64,000 nucleotides of DNA, taken from assembly GCF_964355755.1 (NCBI RefSeq), contig NC_092673.1, positions 23,999,001 to 24,063,000 of the forward strand, written 5' to 3'. The notes beneath the pieces were generated by a model. The model had not been told where the DNA came from and ran no database searches. It saw only the letters and a program-made list of their open reading frames with translations. Positions 58,901 through 64,000 of this stretch are shown piece by piece. Position 1 is the stretch's first letter. Every line of letters begins with the position of its first letter. The DNA is from Antedon mediterranea. Its lineage: Eukaryota > Echinodermata > Crinoidea > Comatulida > Antedonidae. The position numbers and the translations under genes were made by a program.

Positions 58901-60319
58901 GCACGTAACAATTACTGTAAAAATAATCCTTTATAGTGTGTCCTTGTGGCATGATCATTAAATTAATATTCATGATATTTGTAATTTTTACATGTTCATT
59001 ATTTTTATTTACAATGACAGGAAGCACATGTTGATAATAATGTTGTACGGTTCAAGGTAAGTTCTGTTTACAGCTCTAGTTAATGACATTTTGAACCTTT
59101 TTTTACACAACAAAATAGCACAGATATAGCACAGATATCGTTGATTACCGTATATTGGCAAAGCTTCCAATGTTAGGCTCAATATCAATTAAGTATTTGC
59201 TTTCATCTGTTTATAGATTAATCAATAACAGGTTGCTTGGCACGTGTGGTAGACTAAGTTATAGAGGAAGCTAAGATAGAGTCTAATTAAGGGGGACCCT
59301 AAAAACATTAGACGGGACCAACTTTTAGAAACTTCATCAAGATTTTTTGGTTACCATCAAATACATTTGTTATGTTCTTTTTAGCCAATGAAAAAAAAAA
59401 TTAAGAAACTTAATTATGCGTATATTCGTAAACATTCTGTTCATGATCAATAGGTGTCATTATGGCAATTATAAGATATATTGCATATTCATTAGATTAT
59501 TCTCTAAAACTGGTGTTGCCATAGTTTAACAAAATTATACCTGTGTGCTATGTGTAATTATGTAAACACTAAGTAAAAAATGTAGGATGTGATATATTTT
59601 GACTATATCTAAGTAATTTCATTAAGTATGTTACCAATAATTTAGGTTTATAAATTGTAGGAAAACCATTCGTCAGAAAAAATTACCAATTTAGAAGATA
59701 ACTTTGCTGCAGAATTGCGAAACTCATGTTGGGATCCTCCAGATGCGTTATCATATCATTTGATTCATTCACATTGACAGCAGTGTTGTACAGTTACCCC
59801 ATAATATAATTAGATCATGATTCATCTTATGTCAGAGTACCCTGGATGCTAAAAGGAAGTATGATGGCGTCCTTAAAACTTTGAACTTCTTATAATCGGC
59901 ATTTGGTTTTGCTGAGCATGTTCTATAATACTGTATTGGATATTTTCCGAGTCAAGCAACCTGTAGTTATTACATTTTTATTTGTTTATTTTTGAAAGTT
60001 ATAGAGTAAATATTTTATTGATATATTTTACATTCCTATGTGCAATTTAAATAATCCAGTTATGATATTGGAACTAAATCAAATAGTTACTGTAACAAAT
60101 ATGTAATGTAAATATATAAGTATTATGTATAAATGATATTTAGTGAAATCTTAAGTTGACAGGAAATACAAATGAGAACTGAATCCCTTACGGCTAAGAG
60201 ATTTTGTTCGTCTCTTACCTAGTACAACATATAAAGATAAAAAAAGTATATTATAACACTGTATTCGACATTCAAGTAACACAATGATCTGATGAATACA
60301 AATAAAGAAAACAAACTTA

Positions 60320-60504
60320 AGGCCAATTTACACCGACGAACGGTAACGGTAATATAAATATAGAATCTATGTGATTCCTTATGACCATTTACACAGTGCG
60401 GAACGGACGGGTGGTTTCAGCTGAGGATAGATACAAGTTCTACGTGGGACAAGTTACGCTGTTTTCCGCTGACCGTCTCGTCTACGCCTGTGTAAATTGG
60501 TCTT
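60320..60504. mobile_element. MITE family B, copy 3
   Basis: The ends are AAGGCCAATTTACACCGACG and TGTGTAAATTGGTCTTT. The interior shares AATATAGAATCTATGTGAT, ACGGTAACGGTAAT and TTTTCCGCTGACC-type blocks with copy 1. No coding capacity. Confidence 0.8.
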
Positions 60505-61959
60505 TGCTGAGGATGAACTTGAAAAAATAAGTTATCAAATCAAAAAATTAATCAAATTTTGTCATGTTCTTTTCAATTAAAATCTTTTGAAGCGTTCTTT
60601 ATGGAACAGAAAAACAAAGTGCAATTGTTTGAAAGAACGTACAATGTATTGCATTACGCACATGCCCAAACTGTCCAACATACGAGATAATGACCACTAT
60701 TCTTGCAATACAAATTGATTCATGAAAAGTGGATGATTAATTAATTCACTTAAGTTTTAGGAACTGTCTAATTTACTTGAGATTACAATGGGATTTCCTA
60801 ACAGAAACATACCATATGTTGTGTCATGTTTAAATCAATACATGATGTGTTCTTGATTGTATTCTTGTTTGAATTTAAAGATATAGGCCTACATTACAGT
60901 ATTGTCCCCCTGAAACAAATATTTTTAGAAAAAATGGTTATTAAATAGGCCATAGTTATTCACCTTGAACAAAGATGAAAGAAAAAAAATATTTACCTGA
61001 GAAAATCGTAATTTAAAAAAATTCATGAAAACATATACTAATGCCATCATAATTATAATGGCTTTAAGAAAGCAAGCCATGATTGTATTTGGTAAAATTG
61101 TATACATCCTTCCACAATAGATTTCGATTGTAAAGAAGTTTCTTTCTTCATTATATCGATTCACAGCTTTTATGTATTATTAAAATTAAACCCTCAGGCT
61201 AACATAACATAAGTTTCATCTAGTTTGCATTTTAATGTTATAGTATTTATGATATGAAGAGCTGTTATGAATTGAGAAAATACATGATATAGTACTATAC
61301 TTCTGCTCAATTTTATCAGAGGTACTTTAACCATGAAAAACACGTATTATGTTAGCCAGAATAATAATAATGTTCAGGGAAGATTTATTTTATACCGTAG
61401 CTTAGCAGACGACAAGTGGACTCCCATCATCATTTGTTGCTATTCTTCTTGTGTAGACATTGTGTTGTGTTCCCTAATCGTTTCTATGATTCTGTTTTGT
61501 TGTATTTTGTTTTTGTTTAAATGTTTTTGTTTCCTATCCAGGTTTTTGGTCCGCAAACTTGCTGTGAAAATTATGTTGCTAATTTGGCTAGAGTAGGCCT
61601 ATCAATTGGAACGCCATGTGACCCACATTCGTCCAATCAAATGCATTTATTTTGGTGTTTATATAAAGATTGTTATTTCACTCTAATCCCTGTGGTGAAT
61701 TTTCAAGCGAAACAAATCCGACATTTATAATGAATACTAGTATTTTACATAAAGCCACGTTTTCTTGATTTTTTTTTGTATAGATATTAGTGTAAAAATA
61801 ATAAACCACTTACACACTTTCCATCCTCCCTTGATACCGGTACTTCTTTCTTTGTGGTGTCCTTTTCGAGCATTACTAAACATATCAGATGCATTTGCAG
61901 TTCACGACTCTATTTTTGTTTTCCATACGCCAATATAGGATAGATCAACTATTTTATAA

Positions 61960-62122
61960 TTATCGTGCTTATAAACTAAGTCTCATTTGAGGCTTATGGA
62001 GTGGAATTGAAAGAGTTGTGAGTTACAACCCTGGCACTAGGCCAGGATGGAACTTTGGACCTTGGGGTTGGAAGGCAAGCACGTTACAAACCACTAAGCT
62101 ACAGATCCACTACAAGATACAC
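61960..62122 (-). mobile_element. tRNA-derived SINE, reverse copy
   Basis: On the minus strand it reads CTGTAGCTTAGTGGTTTG (A-box side), then GTCCAAAGTTCCATCCTGG (decayed B box), then AGGGTTGTAACTCACAACTC and CATAAGCCTCAAATGAGAC. This matches the SINE at 43122-43390 over more than 100 bases. Confidence 0.75.
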
Positions 62123-63499
62123 GAACAATTATTATCTATATCTTTGTATATAACAAACACAACAGAAATGGCAAGAAGCTGTTTTATATTTCATTTATTG
62201 TTATGGTTCCTCTATGTTGTTTATCATGGTAATATCTATGCTCTCTCTTTAAATGTCCAGTTTATCATACAAGTATTCACTTTCTGTACATTTTTATCTT
62301 TTTCTATTTATAACATAAAATATACATTTAATATACGCATACACATTAAAATGTTTTGATTACTGTATTCACGTTTAACAAAAACACCTTTATAATAAAA
62401 ATGCAGTACAGCCCCTATTATCTGAGATTAGGGAGCTTTCGATTTGCGACGACCGACGACGACGTCATGTTTATTCACTCTGCGCATGCGGGGATATTGA
62501 TAATATGTTTTCCGCTTTCCAACTCGACACGTGTGTGACGGTTTCTAGGCCCAAATGATTGACCTAGGTACAGTAGATCGTCGGTCGTTGAAATTCGAAA
62601 GGTCCCTACTATTAAATGATTATGTATTAAAGCACCATGTCGGTCGTTGAGAGAATAGATCTCATGACCTTGAAAATTCCACTATTTGGTTTATATGTAA
62701 TAACGTTTTTCTTTCTATATACTTGACCTTCATTAAACTTTCTAATTCAATTATTAATAATCTGGCTATAATAATTTATCAATGAAAGATACAGCTGTGA
62801 TCCTATATGCTGTGTCATGTGTTAATTAACATGTACAACAAACAGACGATCATCAGCCACGTAATCTTTCATTTTTGCGAACTAATTTAGCCTTAGATAA
62901 AAGTATCATCAATCGCGAGTTTCACGTATTAATTATCGTATTACCAATTAAACAAGATAATTCATTTTAATTACGCGTAGGAATTAGGTATTTTTCATTA
63001 AATAACGAAATCTATAATTAATTGACATTTCGTACTTTTTATCAAGTTTTCATTTAATAGTTAATAGAATTTGACAAGATAGCTGTCTTCTCGTCATCAA
63101 GTTTTGAGATGATCTTGATATCTGAAGATAATGTATGTTATATATTCACTTTTCTTTTAGAGGATGAAAAAGCATTTAAAATTCAAAATGAACGAAAAGA
63201 AAATGTTTAAACATTTGATAGTATACATTAGTAAAAAGGCATAAGTGTTAGTATATACGGTAGTTATTATAAATTTCAATTAGATGTAGAGGTAACATAT
63301 TGGATTATCATTAATAACAGATGTCTGTATGCTATTATAATGCCTTTATCTGCAGGCGATTTTCGTACGTCTAAAGACAATAAACTGTGGGACTGTTTTA
63401 TGCCAATCGACGTAACAATCCCATCCATTTCATAACACACAAGTATCACTATCGTGAATCTTAGCCCTCTAAATAATCTCTCTCATTATTGTAAAAATA

Positions 63500-63580
63500 A
63501 CAAACCACATTGTCGGTGTTCGAACCCTTGTCTGATTGGGAAGCTAAAGCACTAAATATTCAGCCAAACACTTGGCATAA
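63500..63580 (-). pseudogene. tRNA-like sequence, minus strand
   Basis: The minus strand reads TTGGCTGAATATTTAGTGC, CTTTAGCTTCCCAATCAGAC and then the B box GGGTTCGAACACC. The T-loop is one base short and the stems do not pair well, so it is probably a SINE head or tRNA pseudogene. Confidence 0.4.
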
Positions 63581-63648
63581 CCTATTTGAAAGAGGCAATG
63601 TGTAGTATATAAGTAAGTGGAGAAATGTCAAGAGACAAGAAACTGCTG

Positions 63649-63654
63649 TTTATT
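63649..63654 (-). terminator. Polyadenylation signal of the minus-strand coiled-coil gene
   Basis: AATAAA on the minus strand, 46 bases after the stop codon at 63701-63703. The short distance is plausible for a compact 3' UTR, but no cleavage site is visible. Confidence 0.4.
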
Positions 63655-63700
63655 GTCTATAGACTTAGTACCGTACGAGAACCGGGTTTTAGTTTACACC

Positions 63701-64000
63701 TTAAGCTGTTGGTATCGTGGGGCTTGCAACAACATTCTCCACAAGTGGGATGACCGATTCGGAAGACGATTGACGTTGAAGTTGTTGAGCACTATGATGC
63801 TCCTTCAAAAGTTCGTATTTTTGTTTCATTTGTGCGAATTTTGTCCATATTTCATCAAATCGTTGGTCTGCCTTCATATTCTCATTGTGAAGATTTTCAA
63901 ATGTTTCGTTAGCCTTTTGGAATTTCTCTTTCAATGACTGGGCTCGTTGTGGTTTTAAAGAAGTTTTTACCTTTTCATGTTCACTTTTAAGCGCCTCTAT
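63701..64000 (-). CDS. C-terminal end of an unidentified coiled-coil protein (partial)
   Basis: An open frame of 99 residues plus TAA runs off the window edge, so the start and most of the protein lie beyond 64000. The first 70 or so residues are rich in Lys, Glu, Gln and Leu, with heptad-like spacing (KYELLKEHHSAQQLQRQ) and no Pro except at KPQRAQSLKEKF. This suggests a long alpha-helical coiled coil. The last 20 residues (VIPLVENVVASPTIPTA) are likely a flexible tail. The frame carries no AT-driven low complexity, unlike random ORFs nearby, and an AATAAA follows at a sensible distance. Internal introns are not seen. The family was not recognised. The gene is convergent with the plus-strand EF-hand/deoxyribosyltransferase-like gene. 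Confidence 0.6.
   Translation of the reverse strand: MEALKSEHEKVKTSLKPQRAQSLKEKFQKANETFENLHNENMKADQRFDEIWTKFAQMKQKYELLKEHHSAQQLQRQSSSESVIPLVENVVASPTIPTA

Larger units (their letters stand above)
55943..63500. other. Convergent intergenic region
   Basis: This lies between the end of a plus-strand gene and the end of a minus-strand gene. Open frames are short, hydrophobic or AT-driven, and none shows a domain. Only one MITE (60320-60504) and one SINE (61960-62122) were recognised. Confidence 0.45.

Noticed and set aside
61521-61730. Cys-rich open frame preceded by CTATCCAG, resembling a terminal exon
   Set aside because: No neighbouring exons could be found to join it and no family was recognised.

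Overview
The window is eukaryotic: AT-rich, with intron-split genes using GT..AG splice sites, polyadenylation signals, non-LTR retrotransposon remnants, tRNA-derived SINEs and several families of miniature inverted-repeat elements. The recurring AGGCCTAG-type words, the repeat families and the gene content suggest a marine invertebrate deuterostome, most likely an echinoderm (a crinoid or holothurian would fit). The species cannot be proved from the sequence alone.

Layout. 1-6,990 is non-coding, with dispersed MITEs and one LINE 3' end. 6,998-16,442 (+) is a complete 14-exon gene whose product matches BTBD8, a two-BTB-domain protein with a long disordered tail. 16,443-19,983 is 3' UTR and repeats. 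20,008-32,558 is a 12.55-kb insertion bounded by CCCAGC/GCTGGG inverted ends and sitting inside a broken MITE. It is made almost entirely of satellites: a 140-bp AACGTT array, a 24-bp ACGTCTAGACGT array with a 1,267-bp higher-order duplication, a CTGT/GTCTAGAC array and a 137-bp AACGTT array. A LINE fragment and Harbinger-like elements are nested within it.

33,056-55,542 (+) is a complete 13-exon gene for a 574-residue protein. It has two copies of a module made of a degenerate EF-hand followed by a nucleoside 2-deoxyribosyltransferase-like domain. Both copies keep the glutamate at the expected catalytic position. Intron 11 is 11.5 kb and splits the second enzyme-like domain. 55,543-63,700 is mostly featureless intergenic DNA with one MITE and two SINE-like elements. 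63,701-64,000 (-) is the C-terminal coding end of an unidentified coiled-coil protein that runs off the window and is convergent with the preceding gene.

The three genes show no sign of acting together. The two observations most worth following are the duplicated EF-hand/deoxyribosyltransferase-like protein and the satellite-filled transposon-like insertion lying about 500 bp upstream of its start codon. Gene models come from splice-site consensus, reading-frame continuity and recalled family knowledge; no database search was possible.
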